Assembly (NCBI RefSeq): GCF_023074185.1
Contig: NZ_JADPKY010000103.1
Coordinates: 1 to 64,000, forward strand
DNA from: Bradyrhizobium sp. 132
GTDB lineage: Bacteria > Pseudomonadota > Alphaproteobacteria > Rhizobiales > Xanthobacteraceae
DNA: 64,000 bases
Reading direction: 5' to 3'
A program made the translations under genes and the position numbers. Every line of letters starts with the position of its first letter. Position 1 is the stretch's first letter. Positions 42,705-52,062 of this stretch are shown here, piece by piece. The notes beneath the pieces are model-generated. The model searched no databases, was not told the origin of the DNA, and was given only the letters and a program-made list of their open reading frames with translations.

Positions 42705-45095
42705 TCAGGCGGCGTTGAGCTGGGACGGTTCGACGGGCACGTCGAACAGAATCCGCTCGATCGGCTGCGGGCGGCCAAACAGATAGCCTTGCGCGAAATT
42801 AACGCCGAGCGCCTTCAGCCGCTCGTACTCCTCGCGGGTCTCGACGCCCTCGGCGGTGACCGACATGTCCAGCCCGCGCGCCAGCGTCACGATCGAGGAG
42901 ATGATCGCGGAGCTGCGCGGCAGATGCGTGAGGTTGCGGATGAACGATTTGTCGATCTTGATCTTGTCGAACGGGAACGCGGTCAGATAGCTGAGCGACG
43001 AATAGCCGGTGCCGAAATCGTCGAGCGCGAGCTCGATGCCGATACTCTTCAACCGCTCCATGAAGGCGTGGTTCTCGACCCCGCGTTCAAGCAGTACGGA
43101 TTCCGTGATCTCGATCTCCAGCCGCTGCGGCGGCAGCCCGGAATCCGCGAGCGCCGCGCTGATCATCTCGAACAGCTCGGCCTCCTTGAACTGGATCGGC
43201 GACAGGTTGACGGCGAGTGCGAGGTGGGAGGGCCAGCCGGCCGCGTCCGCGCAGGCGCGCCGCAACACGAATTCGCCGAGCGGCACGATCAGTCCGGTTT
43301 CCTCCGCGAGCGGAATGAACTGGTCCGGCGGAATCAATCCGCGGCTCGGATGCCGCCAGCGCACCAGCGCCTCGAAACCGCGCCGCGCGCCGCTGAGGGC
43401 GTCGACGAACGGCTGGTAGTGCACCTCGAGCTGGCACTGTGCGATGGCGTCGCGCAAATCGCCTTCCAGCGTGTTGCGGGCCTCGAGCTCGGCCGACATC
43501 GCCTTGTCATAGATGGTGAAGCAGTTGCGGCCCGCCGATTTCGAGCGGTAAAGCGCAAGGTCGGCCTTCTTCAGGAGCTGCTCCTGGTCGCTGCCATGAT
43601 CGGGCGCGATCGCAATGCCGATGCTGGTGCCGATCTCGACGCGGTGTCCGGGAAGCAGGAACGGCTCGGCCACGAGCTTTGCGATTCGCCCGGCGAGTTC
43701 GGTCGAGCAGACGCGCTGATCCTCGCAAGCCTCCTGGATGATGGCGAATTCGTCGCCGCCGAGCCGGGCCAGCACGTCGCCGGTGCGCAGCGCGGATTTC
43801 AGCCGCTGTGCGACCTGACGCAGCAGTGCATCGCCGGCACCGTGACCGAGCGAGTCGTTGACGTTCTTGAAGCGGTCGAGGTCGAGCATCAGGATCGAGA
43901 AGGTCGGACCGCCGTCCTTCAAGCGGCCGTTGAGCTCGTCGAGCCGGGCGAGGAAGAAGGCGCGGTTCGGCAGTCCGGTCAGGATGTCGGTCTGGGCGAG
44001 TTCGAGCACACGCCGGTTCGCCAGCGACAGCCGCTGCGAATTGCGGCTTGCGAGCCTGAGATAGATCGAAAGCGACAGCGTCAGCAGCATGCCGACGATC
44101 AACACCGCGCCCGCGCGATCGTACGTCGTCTCCAGCGAGCCGCCGGCAGCCGGTATCGCGCGCACTTGCCAATCGGTGTCGCCGATCTTGAGATTGCCCG
44201 ACCAGTGCAGGGCCCGCGCGACATCTCGCATCGACTGCGGCGCCGTGGCGGCCGACGAATAATCCGGCAGCATTTCCTCCAGGCTGACGATCTGCCCCGT
44301 GAACGGCGGATAGACGTTCACGCTGACCGCGGGGCTTGCGCCGGTGGTCACGCGAATGGACTGGATCAGCAGCGGCAGGTCGAACACGCCGACGACGAAG
44401 CCGGCGAGATTGCGGCGCCGGTCCACGACCGTGTCGCGCGACGTTGCCTTGGCGTAGACGGGAATGGCGACGAGGACGTCGGGCAGCCGGCCGCCCTCCT
44501 TCGGCTCGTAGAGGCGGGTGCGAATGGCCGCGACCCGATCAGCGTCGCGCGCGCGCTCGAGAACCGCGCGGCGCTCCGGAACGGTCGCGTAGTCCATGCC
44601 GTAGATCGAAGACGTCTTCGGCTGGGTCGAGTAGAACACCGGAAAATACTCGTCGCTCTGCGGCGCGCTCGCGAACGCATCGCCCTGGAGCGACTTGATG
44701 CGATAGCCGGACACACCGTCCGCGATCGCCGCGGCCTCGTATTCGGCACGCTCCTTGCGGTTCACGCGCGGCACCCACGCGATGCGCAGCATGCCGGGAT
44801 GGCGTTCGAACAGGCGGGCGCTGAAGGTCTCGAATTCGCTGCGGGTGATCTTCTGGTTGGTCGATTCGAACAGCGTGCGCAGCGCGACGAGCCTGGAGAT
44901 GTACTCGCCCATGCCGTTCTGCATGACGATCGCTTCGGTTTCGGCCGCGTTCTCGAACTCGATCTTGTTGACGCGGTCTTCCCATCGCGCCACTGCGGCC
45001 GCACCCGCAATCGAGAACAGAAGACCAATTCCGACCGCGACGAGCGCAGGACGATACAGCCCGAGCAGCGGCGCGGCACGCCACCATCCGGTCAT
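42705..45095 (-). CDS. CHASE-GGDEF-EAL membrane protein (c-di-GMP synthase/phosphodiesterase)
   Basis: The product is 796 aa from the ATG at 45095 (GGGGA close upstream). An N-terminal helix (ALVAVGIGLLFSIAGAAAVA) leads to a periplasmic CHASE domain (about 60-280: VALRTLFESTNQKITRSEFE, FERHPGMLRIAWVPRVNRKE). A second helix (about 315-335) leads to a GGDEF domain with intact GGDEF (near 445) and an EAL domain with intact EAL (GFEALVRW, near 573) and DDFGTGYSSLSYL. Both active motifs are kept, so it may make and degrade c-di-GMP in response to an external ligand. It stands alone between palindromic repeats. Confidence 0.92.
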   Translation of the reverse strand: MTGWWRAAPLLGLYRPALVAVGIGLLFSIAGAAAVARWEDRVNKIEFENAAETEAIVMQNGMGEYISRLVALRTLFESTNQKITRSEFETFSARLFERHPGMLRIAWVPRVNRKERAEYEAAAIADGVSGYRIKSLQGDAFASAPQSDEYFPVFYSTQPKTSSIYGMDYATVPERRAVLERARDADRVAAIRTRLYEPKEGGRLPDVLVAIPVYAKATSRDTVVDRRRNLAGFVVGVFDLPLLIQSIRVTTGASPAVSVNVYPPFTGQIVSLEEMLPDYSSAATAPQSMRDVARALHWSGNLKIGDTDWQVRAIPAAGGSLETTYDRAGAVLIVGMLLTLSLSIYLRLASRNSQRLSLANRRVLELAQTDILTGLPNRAFFLARLDELNGRLKDGGPTFSILMLDLDRFKNVNDSLGHGAGDALLRQVAQRLKSALRTGDVLARLGGDEFAIIQEACEDQRVCSTELAGRIAKLVAEPFLLPGHRVEIGTSIGIAIAPDHGSDQEQLLKKADLALYRSKSAGRNCFTIYDKAMSAELEARNTLEGDLRDAIAQCQLEVHYQPFVDALSGARRGFEALVRWRHPSRGLIPPDQFIPLAEETGLIVPLGEFVLRRACADAAGWPSHLALAVNLSPIQFKEAELFEMISAALADSGLPPQRLEIEITESVLLERGVENHAFMERLKSIGIELALDDFGTGYSSLSYLTAFPFDKIKIDKSFIRNLTHLPRSSAIISSIVTLARGLDMSVTAEGVETREEYERLKALGVNFAQGYLFGRPQPIERILFDVPVEPSQLNAA

Positions 45096-45307
45096 ACATC
45101 CCCGATCCTGATCGTTCTGATCGCGACCGCCCATTCCAGAAACTGCCGTCCCCTCTCCCGGTCAACCGAACCTCTGGTTGAGCCGCCGGAGCCACTATCG
45201 GAACAGGACCGCGGTTAAGAACTGCTCAATTTCGGAACCCGGGCGTTCCGCATGACCCGGCTTAGTTAATGAAGTGCGGGATGATGCGAACTTTGTCGAA
45301 GTAAGTT

Positions 45308-45583
45308 GCCGGTTTCCCCGGAGTAGTACGGAGCCGTCGATACATCGCCGATTCATCCTGCGGAGATAGCTTTCCCGAAGCTCTTCCCCGCACCCGGCAA
45401 GACTTTTCCCGATGTATCGCGCGCGCGAGCCTGCTGCGCGCCATCAACGATATCGGCCGCTTCGACGTCAGCGGCAGCACCGTCACCGTCACCGTCACCG
45501 TCGGCATGCGCATGATCGAACCGAAGGTGTTTTTGACGGTGACCCAGAAGGACGGGACGTTCAGAGCGGTGGACCGGCTGTAG
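45308..45583 (+). pseudogene. Gene relic without start (unknown family)
   Basis: An open plus-strand frame ends in a stop at 45581-45583. Its C-terminal part reads CIARASLLRAINDIGRFDVS, GSTVTVTVTVG, MRMIEPKVFLTVTQKDGTF and RAVDRL, with coding-like composition. A run of GTCACC hexamers gives VTVTVTV. No start codon or ribosome site precedes it; upstream codons appear non-homologous. It looks like the 3' end of a lost gene. Family not recognised. Confidence 0.35.
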
Positions 45584-45691
45584 AGCCGGATTTGACGAGA
45601 CTCGCCTACCGCTTCGAAAGAGATGCGTTCCCTCCCGTTGTGGGTCAGGGCCATCGCATAGAAAGAAACATATGGCTGGAAGCTCGACTGC

Positions 45692-45822
45692 GGCCATCCT
45701 TCGAGACGCCCGCCTGCGGCGGGCCCTCAGGATGAGGGATGAGCATGCGGCAGCATTTTCAACGCAGATGGATGCAGCTGAGCCTCATCCTGAGGAGGCC
45801 GCGAAGCGGTCGTCTCGAAGGA
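45692..45822. repeat. Composite palindromic repeat, copy 2
   Basis: Same two-half layout as copy 1 at 42563: GGCCATCCTTCGAGACG to CCTCAGGATGAGG (45692-45737), then CCTCATCCTGAGGAG to CGTCTCGAAGGA (45783-45822). The connecting 45 bases differ from copy 1. The two copies flank the CHASE-GGDEF-EAL gene. Confidence 0.85.
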
Positions 45823-45956
45823 CGAGGCGCTCGCTCAGGCGCCGCTGAGACGTCATATGCGATAGCCCTGCCTACAAGGGGAGAGCGAACGGAGAAGCGT
45901 GCGTTTAGTCGTGTGCCAAGCTCAATTCGACCTCAACAGATCACGCTCGCAGTCGA

Positions 45957-46934
45957 TCAGGGCCGCCGCGTCCAGCGCTCGGCGTTGACCGCGCCCTGCG
46001 GAATCTCGCCTTTGACGATCGCTTCGACCTGGCGCACGGTTTCCAGCGACTGATATTCGATCGCCTGCGGCGTCAGCCCACCGACATGCGGCGTCGCGAT
46101 GACGTTGGGAAGCTTCGCGAGTTCCGGCGCCGGCATCTGGTCTGGCGCGCGACCGACATCCATCGCAGCGCCTGCGATGCGGCCTTCCAACAGCGCCTTC
46201 GCAAGCGCCGCCTCGTCGACGAGGTTGCCGCGCGAGAGATTGACGAAGACGGCGTGCTTCTGCATGCGCGCCAGCGCCGCCTGCCCGATCAGGCACTCGG
46301 TCTCTTCGTTCGCAACCGCAAGGCAGACGACATAGTCCGACCCGGCAAGGAGATCGTCGAGACCGACCTGGCGGATCGCAGCATCACTGACTGTCGCAAA
46401 CGGATCGGAGACCAGCACCTCCATGCGCAGCACTTTTGCCACCTCGGCGAGGTAACGCCCGATGCTGCCATAGCCAATGATGCCGATCTTGCTGCCGGCG
46501 AGCTGACGGCCCATCCGCGCTTCCGGCTGGCGGCCGGCCTGATAATCGGCCGTCGCCCGCGATACGCCGCGGGAGAGATCGACCATGAAGCCGAGCGCGA
46601 GCTCGGCAACGGCTTGCACGAAGCCAGGCCCGGCGCGGGTCACGAGCACGCCGGCGTTCGAGGCCGCCTCGACATCGACGTTGCGGATGTCGACGGCGCA
46701 ACGGACGAAGGCGCGCAAGCGCGGCAGTTGCGCAAAGATCTCGCCGCGGCCCTCGGTCATGCGATCGGCCACGATGATGTCGATATCTTTCGCGGCGCGG
46801 ACGAGGCCGGCGGCGTCCAGCGTATCATCGCTCTCGTGCAGGACCACCTCGGCGGTCGCGCGCAGGCCGCTCAGGCTGCGATCACCGTAGTAATTGCGGC
46901 GCATCTCCGGCGTGTGGGCCAGCAGGACTTTCAC
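45957..46934 (-). CDS. D-isomer-specific 2-hydroxyacid dehydrogenase
   Basis: The 325-aa product has the NAD-binding motif KIGIIGYGSIGRYLAEVAKVL (G-x-G-x-x-G), the substrate arginine in the NLSRGNLVDEAAL block, and a C-terminal His in TPHVGGLTPQ. RAGPGFVQAVAELALGFMVD is a typical N-terminal border of the NAD domain. It lacks an obvious E in some family positions (GAAMDVGRAPDQMPAPELA replaces the common DVFxxEP), so substrate is unclear. It follows the TRAP permease by 12 bases, so it probably processes the imported acid. Confidence 0.85.
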   Translation of the reverse strand: MKVLLAHTPEMRRNYYGDRSLSGLRATAEVVLHESDDTLDAAGLVRAAKDIDIIVADRMTEGRGEIFAQLPRLRAFVRCAVDIRNVDVEAASNAGVLVTRAGPGFVQAVAELALGFMVDLSRGVSRATADYQAGRQPEARMGRQLAGSKIGIIGYGSIGRYLAEVAKVLRMEVLVSDPFATVSDAAIRQVGLDDLLAGSDYVVCLAVANEETECLIGQAALARMQKHAVFVNLSRGNLVDEAALAKALLEGRIAGAAMDVGRAPDQMPAPELAKLPNVIATPHVGGLTPQAIEYQSLETVRQVEAIVKGEIPQGAVNAERWTRRP

Positions 46935-46946
46935 GGCAAGACTCCT

Positions 46947-48821
46947 TCAGTAGCCGAACGCGCGCGGCAATGCCGTGCTGAGCCATGGCACGAACGCGAT
47001 CACCAGCAGGCAAAGGAACAACAGGCCAAGATAGCCCATGATCGGCTTCACCGTCTGCTCGATCGGCACGTTGCCGATCAGGCAAGCGCCGTAGAGCCCG
47101 AGCCCGAGCGGCGGCGCGAACAGGCCGATGCCCATCGCGATCACGAGCACGACGCCGAAATGCAGGGGATCGATACCGAGTTGCACGGCCACCGGCAGCA
47201 GCAGTGGACCGAAGATGATCAGCGCAGCCGCGCCTTCCAGCACCGAGCCCATCACGATCAGCACGCCGATCGCGAGCAGGATGAACAACCAGGTGCCGCT
47301 GGTCTTTGACAATCCCAGCATGAAATCGCCGACCGCATGCGGCACCTGCTGCAAGGTCAGCGTGAACGCCAGCGATTGCGCTGCGGCAACGATGAACAGC
47401 ACGAGCCCCGCGCGCGTCGCTCCCTGCACAAAACTATGCGCGGCCGATGTGAAGCTGAGCTCGCGGAACACGACACTGCCGACGACGAGTGCATAGGCGA
47501 CGGCAAAGGCCGAGATTTCCGTGGCGGTGGCAAAGCCGCTCTTGAAGCCGAAGAAGATCATGAAGATCAGGCCGAACGAGGCGATCGCGCCGCTCCACAG
47601 CCCCGACACCGGCATCTGCGGCTCGACGTCCTCGGTAGCAGCGGGAGTCTTGCCGAAGATGATGGAGACGGCGATCAGGGCCAGCGCCATCAGCGCCGCC
47701 GGCAACAGCCCTGCGACGAACAGGCCGCCGATCGACAGGTTCGCGACGAAGCCAAGGATGATCAGGTTGATGCAGGGCGGAATGGTCTCCGCCATCACCG
47801 CGGATGCCGCGAGCAGCGCCACCGCGCCGCCCGGATTCTGCTTGGAGCGGCGCGCAGCCGGGATCAACACGGAGCCGACCGCGGCGACATCAGCCATCTT
47901 CGAGCCGGAGATGCCGGAGAACAGCACCATCGAGGCCACCATCACGACGTTGAGGCCGCCGCGCATGCGCCCGACCCCACGCTGCAACAGCTCGATCAGC
48001 CGCACCGACATGCCGTTGGCTTCCATAAGGTAGCCGACGAGGATGAAGAACGGGATCGCGAGCAGCACGAAATTGTCGATACCGCGCGCCATCTGCTGGG
48101 CGAAGATCACGCCGGGCAGCGCGCCCTCGACCCAGATGAAGACCAGCGCGGCCAGCGCCAGCGCAAAGCCGATCGGCAAGCCGCCGACCAACGTCGCGAA
48201 GAAACCGATCAGCATCAGCGTTCCCGCCGACGGCACCGTGGCGGGCGACAAATAATCCCACGCGAGATAGAGGCCGGTCACAACGGCAATTGCAACGAGA
48301 CCTCTGACGATATCAGGGAGCGGCCTTGCGCAAAGATGGTCGATCGCGAACACCGTCATGAACAGCGCGCCGATGCCCATCGGATAGAAGGTCAGCTCCA
48401 GCGGCAAGCCAGATCCGGTGGTCTGGCCCGCCGTCAACGAGCCGAGCTTGATGGCGTTGTAGGCGACGTAGCCCGAGATCAGCACCACCAGCAGCGAACT
48501 CGCGGCGTCGACCAGCGCGCGTAGCCGCACCGGAGCCAGATCGCGAAAGAAGGAGACGCCGACATTCTCGCCGCGCGCGAGTGCGCTCGCCGCGCCGAAG
48601 AAGGCCGAGCCGACCATCAGGCCGCGCGCGACGTCGTCGGACCATTCGACCGGCGCGTTGAAGCAGAAGCGCAGCAGTACGGAACCGCAGACAACGACGA
48701 GATCTGCGGCGAGCAGGATGGCTGCGATCGCGTCGCTGACGCGAAGCAGCAGTGCGATGCTCCCGTGGCGGCCGCCCGAGAGGGAGGCGGCGCCCGTCAT
48801 CGCCAGCTCAGATTTGGCCAT
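46947..48821 (-). CDS. TRAP transporter fused permease DctQM
   Basis: The 624-aa fusion has four N-terminal helices of a DctQ domain (about 20-165: SVLLRFCFNAPVEWSDDVARGL). The DctM domain follows (about 195-620) with LALAALVFIWVEG, GISGSKMADVAAVGSVLIPAARR and the final GLFAPPLGLGLYGACLIGNVPIEQ. It imports organic acids bound by a periplasmic DctP using a sodium gradient. The dctP gene ends one base before it, and the dehydrogenase gene follows. Confidence 0.93.
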   Translation of the reverse strand: MAKSELAMTGAASLSGGRHGSIALLLRVSDAIAAILLAADLVVVCGSVLLRFCFNAPVEWSDDVARGLMVGSAFFGAASALARGENVGVSFFRDLAPVRLRALVDAASSLLVVLISGYVAYNAIKLGSLTAGQTTGSGLPLELTFYPMGIGALFMTVFAIDHLCARPLPDIVRGLVAIAVVTGLYLAWDYLSPATVPSAGTLMLIGFFATLVGGLPIGFALALAALVFIWVEGALPGVIFAQQMARGIDNFVLLAIPFFILVGYLMEANGMSVRLIELLQRGVGRMRGGLNVVMVASMVLFSGISGSKMADVAAVGSVLIPAARRSKQNPGGAVALLAASAVMAETIPPCINLIILGFVANLSIGGLFVAGLLPAALMALALIAVSIIFGKTPAATEDVEPQMPVSGLWSGAIASFGLIFMIFFGFKSGFATATEISAFAVAYALVVGSVVFRELSFTSAAHSFVQGATRAGLVLFIVAAAQSLAFTLTLQQVPHAVGDFMLGLSKTSGTWLFILLAIGVLIVMGSVLEGAAALIIFGPLLLPVAVQLGIDPLHFGVVLVIAMGIGLFAPPLGLGLYGACLIGNVPIEQTVKPIMGYLGLLFLCLLVIAFVPWLSTALPRAFGY

Positions 48822-48822
48822 T

Positions 48823-49854
48823 TCAAGCTTGCGTGGCGCGGATGATGTCGATGACGGGTTTGGATTCCGGCCGCGCCTTGATGAAGTTCTCGATCTGCGG
48901 CGCCACGCGCTTTTTGAAAGCCTCGCGGTCGCATTCGGCCACTGTCACGCCCTTCTCGGTCAAGGCCGACAGCGCCTCCTTCTCGACCGCGAGCCCATGG
49001 GTACGCGTGTCGGATGCGGCCTTCTTCGCGGCGTCGAGAAAGCCCTCGCGCAGCTTCGGATCCATGCGATTGTAGGTCACGTCGCTGAAATAGATCGCGA
49101 GCGGCGAGAAATTGTGCTGCGTCAGCGCATAGAATTTCGCAGTTTCGAAGAACTTGCTCGCCAGGATGGTCGGCGGATCGTGCTCCAGCCCGTCCAGTAC
49201 GCCGGCCTGCAATGCCGTGTAGATTTCGCCGAACGCCAGCGGCGTCGCGGCGGCGCCCATCAGGCGCAGGCATTCCGTGATAACGGGATTTGGCAGGGTG
49301 CGGATCTTGAGCCCGGCGAGATCTTCCGGCGTCTTCACCGGCTTCTTCGCAAGGACGCTGCGTGAGCCGAAATTATAGGCCCAGGCGATGATGCGGACGT
49401 TGCTGCCCTTGAGCAGCGCGTCCTCGATCGGCTTGGCGGCGCCAGCGTCGAACGCCTTGGTCTGCTGCGGGAAACTCGAGAACAGAAAGCCGAGGTCATA
49501 GGTGCCGACCAGCGGCACCAGATTGGCCGAGATCGACGAGCCCGACACCATGAGGTCGATGACGCCGAGCTTCACCGAGTTGATGACGTCGATTTCCTGC
49601 CCCAACTGGTTGTCGGGAAAGAAAGCGACCTCGACCTGCTCACCGAGGCCGTTCGTCTTCAGGTTCTTCACGAGATTGTCGTAATAGACGCGGCCGTTGG
49701 CGAATTTGGGATCGTTCGGCAGCGAGGAGGAGCATTTCAGCTTCAACGTCGCGGCTTCGGCGCGGCCAATCAGTGCGGGGGAGAACACAAGGCCGGCGGC
49801 AAGTCCCGTCGACGACTTGATGAACGCGCGACGGTTCACGGGTACGATGGACAT
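48823..49854 (-). CDS. TRAP transporter solute-binding protein DctP
   Basis: The 343-aa product has a Tat-like signal (VNRRAFIKSSTGLAAGLVFSPALIGRAEA). The binding-protein core carries the conserved arginine block DLAGLKIRTLPNPVITECLR and LQAGVLDGLEHDPPTILASKF; FYALTQHNFSPLAIYFS is typical. The ATG at 49854 is chosen over one 18 bases upstream. It is first of the dctP-dctQM-dehydrogenase operon. Ligand probably a carboxylate. Confidence 0.92.
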   Translation of the reverse strand: MSIVPVNRRAFIKSSTGLAAGLVFSPALIGRAEAATLKLKCSSSLPNDPKFANGRVYYDNLVKNLKTNGLGEQVEVAFFPDNQLGQEIDVINSVKLGVIDLMVSGSSISANLVPLVGTYDLGFLFSSFPQQTKAFDAGAAKPIEDALLKGSNVRIIAWAYNFGSRSVLAKKPVKTPEDLAGLKIRTLPNPVITECLRLMGAAATPLAFGEIYTALQAGVLDGLEHDPPTILASKFFETAKFYALTQHNFSPLAIYFSDVTYNRMDPKLREGFLDAAKKAASDTRTHGLAVEKEALSALTEKGVTVAECDREAFKKRVAPQIENFIKARPESKPVIDIIRATQA

Positions 49855-50285
49855 AATGCGGTCTCTCCCCAATTATTATTTTTTCGCGCCGCGGTGGTTG
49901 CCGCAACCCGTTGCGCGGACTGTATGGCCAAAGCGACGGCGCAGGCAAGGCTTGCGGCCGGCCGTCGCAAGGCGGCGTGCAGCGAAAAGCGACAGCATCA
50001 GCGCGCGGCGAAACAACCATGTTTTGTGCGGGATTCCCGATCAGATCGGCATGGGGCCCGAGGCTCGAAAGCATGCCTTCGCGCAGATCCCGAGATCAAT
50101 CCAATTGGCGCATGGATCAATGCGCTATTCACATGGATGGCGCTAGAACGATGCTGCACCGGCTCTGGCAGACCTGCTGCCCCTTTTTGCCGCAGCTCGC
50201 AACGTGATCCAGTGCACAGACAGGCGCGTGGCGGCGACCTAGAAAAGGTGAGATCCTCGCGCGCATTGCCGATGGAGGAGACACC
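49855..50285. other. Divergent intergenic region, about 430 bp
   Basis: This separates the TRAP operon (minus) from the caspase-like gene (plus) and should hold both promoters. A T-rich stretch lies at 49874-49886. No RNA gene or repeat is evident. Confidence 0.5.
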
Positions 50286-51767
50286 ATGCCCCGTCCAGTC
50301 CTTCGCAATTTTTTCCTTGCCTCCAGCCTTCTTGCGCTCACGCAATTGACGACGCCGACGGAGGCCACGGCCGAAGCGCGGCTCGCGCTCGTGATCGGTC
50401 AATCGGCCTATCGCACCGTGCCGGAACTGCCCAACGCCGCCAACGACGCCAAGGGCATGACGGAACTGCTCGGCAATGCCGGCTTCACCGTCACCACGGC
50501 GGCCAATCTCGGGCAGAACGACATGCGCGCGGCGATCTCGGATTTCGCCGGCAAGGTCAGCGCCAGCGGCGCCGACACGGTCGCGCTGGTGTTCTATGCC
50601 GGCCACGGCCTCCAGATCGACGGCGAGAACTATCTGGTGCCGGTCGATCTCGACCCCAAGCGCGAGGCCGACATTCCGCTTCAAGGCGTGCGGCTCAACG
50701 ATTTGCTCAACACGCTCGGCGCGCTGCCGACGCGGGCGCGCATCTTCATGCTCGATGCCTGCCGCAACAATCCGTTCCCGGCGCTCAGCGGCGCCGGCCA
50801 CGGGCTTGCGATGGTCGACACCAAGGCCGGCGCGCCCGGCTCCTTCATCTCCTATTCGACCTCACCCGGCGCGGAAGCCGAGGATGGCTCCGGCATCGAC
50901 AGCCCTTACACCACGGCAGCGCTGACCGTCGCCAAGCAGCCCAATCTGCCGATCGAGGAAGTCTTCAAGCGCATCCGCGTCGCCGTGGCGCAATCGACCG
51001 ACGGACGGCAGATCCCCTGGGAAAGCTCGTCGCTGACGACCGACTTCAAGTTCTTCGGCGGCGACAGCAGCGGCGATCAGACTGCGCTTCCCGGCGCATC
51101 CTCCATGGCACTTGCGAGCGGCACGCGCAGCCTCGATGACTGGCGCAAGGATTTGCAGGGCAAGCCGGCCATGGTCGCCTATGAGATCGTGATCACCGAC
51201 GACACCGTGCCGGCGTATCAGGCCTATATCGAGTTGTACGCTCAGGACACCCGTACGCCGCGCCTGCGCACGGTGCTGGAGCGCCGGCGCCAGATGCTGG
51301 CCTGGGAGCGCGCCACCGCGATCAACACCCGCGCCTCGTTCGAGGCCTATCTGGCGAACTGGGACAACAGCGATCTGGCTGCGACCGCACGCAGGCTGCT
51401 GCTCCGCGTGCAGAACCGCAACTACGTCTTGCCTGCTGTGGTCGCGGCCGCTCCTGTCCCGGTCGCAATCGCGATGGCGCCGACCTGCCCGTGCTCCACG
51501 CCCTCGATACCGGCAACACCCGTCAATCCGACGATCGCGCCTGTGATCAAGAAGCGCGTCGACGACACGCCGCCGAAGCGCAAGGTCGTCGACACGCCGC
51601 CCAGGCAGCGGCGGCCGCCGCCTGATGAAGTGATCTACGAACGCGCGCCGCCCCCCGGTCCGCCTCCCGGCGCCGTCATCCAAGGCATCGGCATCGGTGT
51701 CGGAATCGGCATGGGAATGGGCGGCGGCCGCGGCGGCGATTATCACAACGACCGCGGCCGGTACTGA
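50286..51767 (+). CDS. Secreted caspase-like (peptidase C14) protein
   Basis: The 493-aa product has a signal peptide (LRNFFLASSLLALTQLTTPTEATA) and a caspase-like domain (about 31-265) with the catalytic dyad His107 (LVFYAGHGLQ) and Cys159 (FMLDACRNNPF). A helical middle region follows (about 285-385: AYQAYIELYAQDTRTPRLRT), then a Pro-rich, basic linker and a Gly/Met tail (GIGIGVGIGMGMGGGRGGD). Both catalytic residues are present. Related alphaproteobacterial proteins are exported and of unknown role. Monocistronic, followed by a hairpin terminator. Confidence 0.88.
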   Translation: MPRPVLRNFFLASSLLALTQLTTPTEATAEARLALVIGQSAYRTVPELPNAANDAKGMTELLGNAGFTVTTAANLGQNDMRAAISDFAGKVSASGADTVALVFYAGHGLQIDGENYLVPVDLDPKREADIPLQGVRLNDLLNTLGALPTRARIFMLDACRNNPFPALSGAGHGLAMVDTKAGAPGSFISYSTSPGAEAEDGSGIDSPYTTAALTVAKQPNLPIEEVFKRIRVAVAQSTDGRQIPWESSSLTTDFKFFGGDSSGDQTALPGASSMALASGTRSLDDWRKDLQGKPAMVAYEIVITDDTVPAYQAYIELYAQDTRTPRLRTVLERRRQMLAWERATAINTRASFEAYLANWDNSDLAATARRLLLRVQNRNYVLPAVVAAAPVPVAIAMAPTCPCSTPSIPATPVNPTIAPVIKKRVDDTPPKRKVVDTPPRQRRPPPDEVIYERAPPPGPPPGAVIQGIGIGVGIGMGMGGGRGGDYHNDRGRY

Positions 51768-51790
51768 GGCTTCCGCCCACGTCGAGAGAG

Positions 51791-51819
51791 ATGTCCGCGA
51801 GCCCATGGTTTGCGGACAT
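51791..51819 (+). terminator. Hairpin terminator after the caspase-like gene
   Basis: The stem ATGTCCGC / GCGGACAT (8 bp) has a 13-base loop and is followed by TTCTGTT, 23 bases after the stop. Moderate U-content only. Confidence 0.5.
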
Positions 51820-51838
51820 TTCTGTTGATGCGGCTCTC

Positions 51839-51970
51839 GTGCCCCGGACGCAGCGCAGCGCTCTTCGGCGGTGCGCTGCAGAGCCGGGGCCCATCCAGCA
51901 GCGAACTGTGCAGCATCCTGGGTCCCGGCACTGCGCCGCAACGCTACGCGCTGCAGCGCGTCCGGGGCAC
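51839..51970. repeat. Palindromic repeat, CCCCGGACGC family
   Basis: Perfect 13-bp inverted ends, GTGCCCCGGACGC and GCGTCCGGGGCAC, bound about 130 bp containing further internal stems (AGCGCAGCGCTC; GAGCCGGGGCCC). This is another family of short palindromic elements seen in Bradyrhizobium genomes. It sits between the caspase-like and SulP genes. Confidence 0.8.
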
Positions 51971-52062
51971 GAGAGAGTTGCGGATATTCGCCATCTGCCG
52001 CCCTCCGAGCCGGAATTGCTGTAGTCTGATCGTCCGACGCAGGCCTTGGGGATTCCACATCA

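Larger units (their letters stand above)
45096..45956. other. Intergenic region, about 860 bp
   Basis: This contains the promoter of the CHASE-GGDEF-EAL gene, a probable gene relic at 45308-45583 and palindromic repeat copy 2 at 45692-45822. The remainder shows no gene I can support. Confidence 0.6.

Noticed and set aside
42789..45218. Plus-strand frame of 809 codons opposite the CHASE-GGDEF-EAL gene
   Set aside because: Exact antisense of conserved GGDEF and EAL motifs; composition typical of a shadow frame.
45412..45735. Plus-strand frame rich in His-Arg repeats
   Set aside because: It comes from the GTCACC hexamers read in another frame; the neighbouring frame gives the more protein-like sequence.
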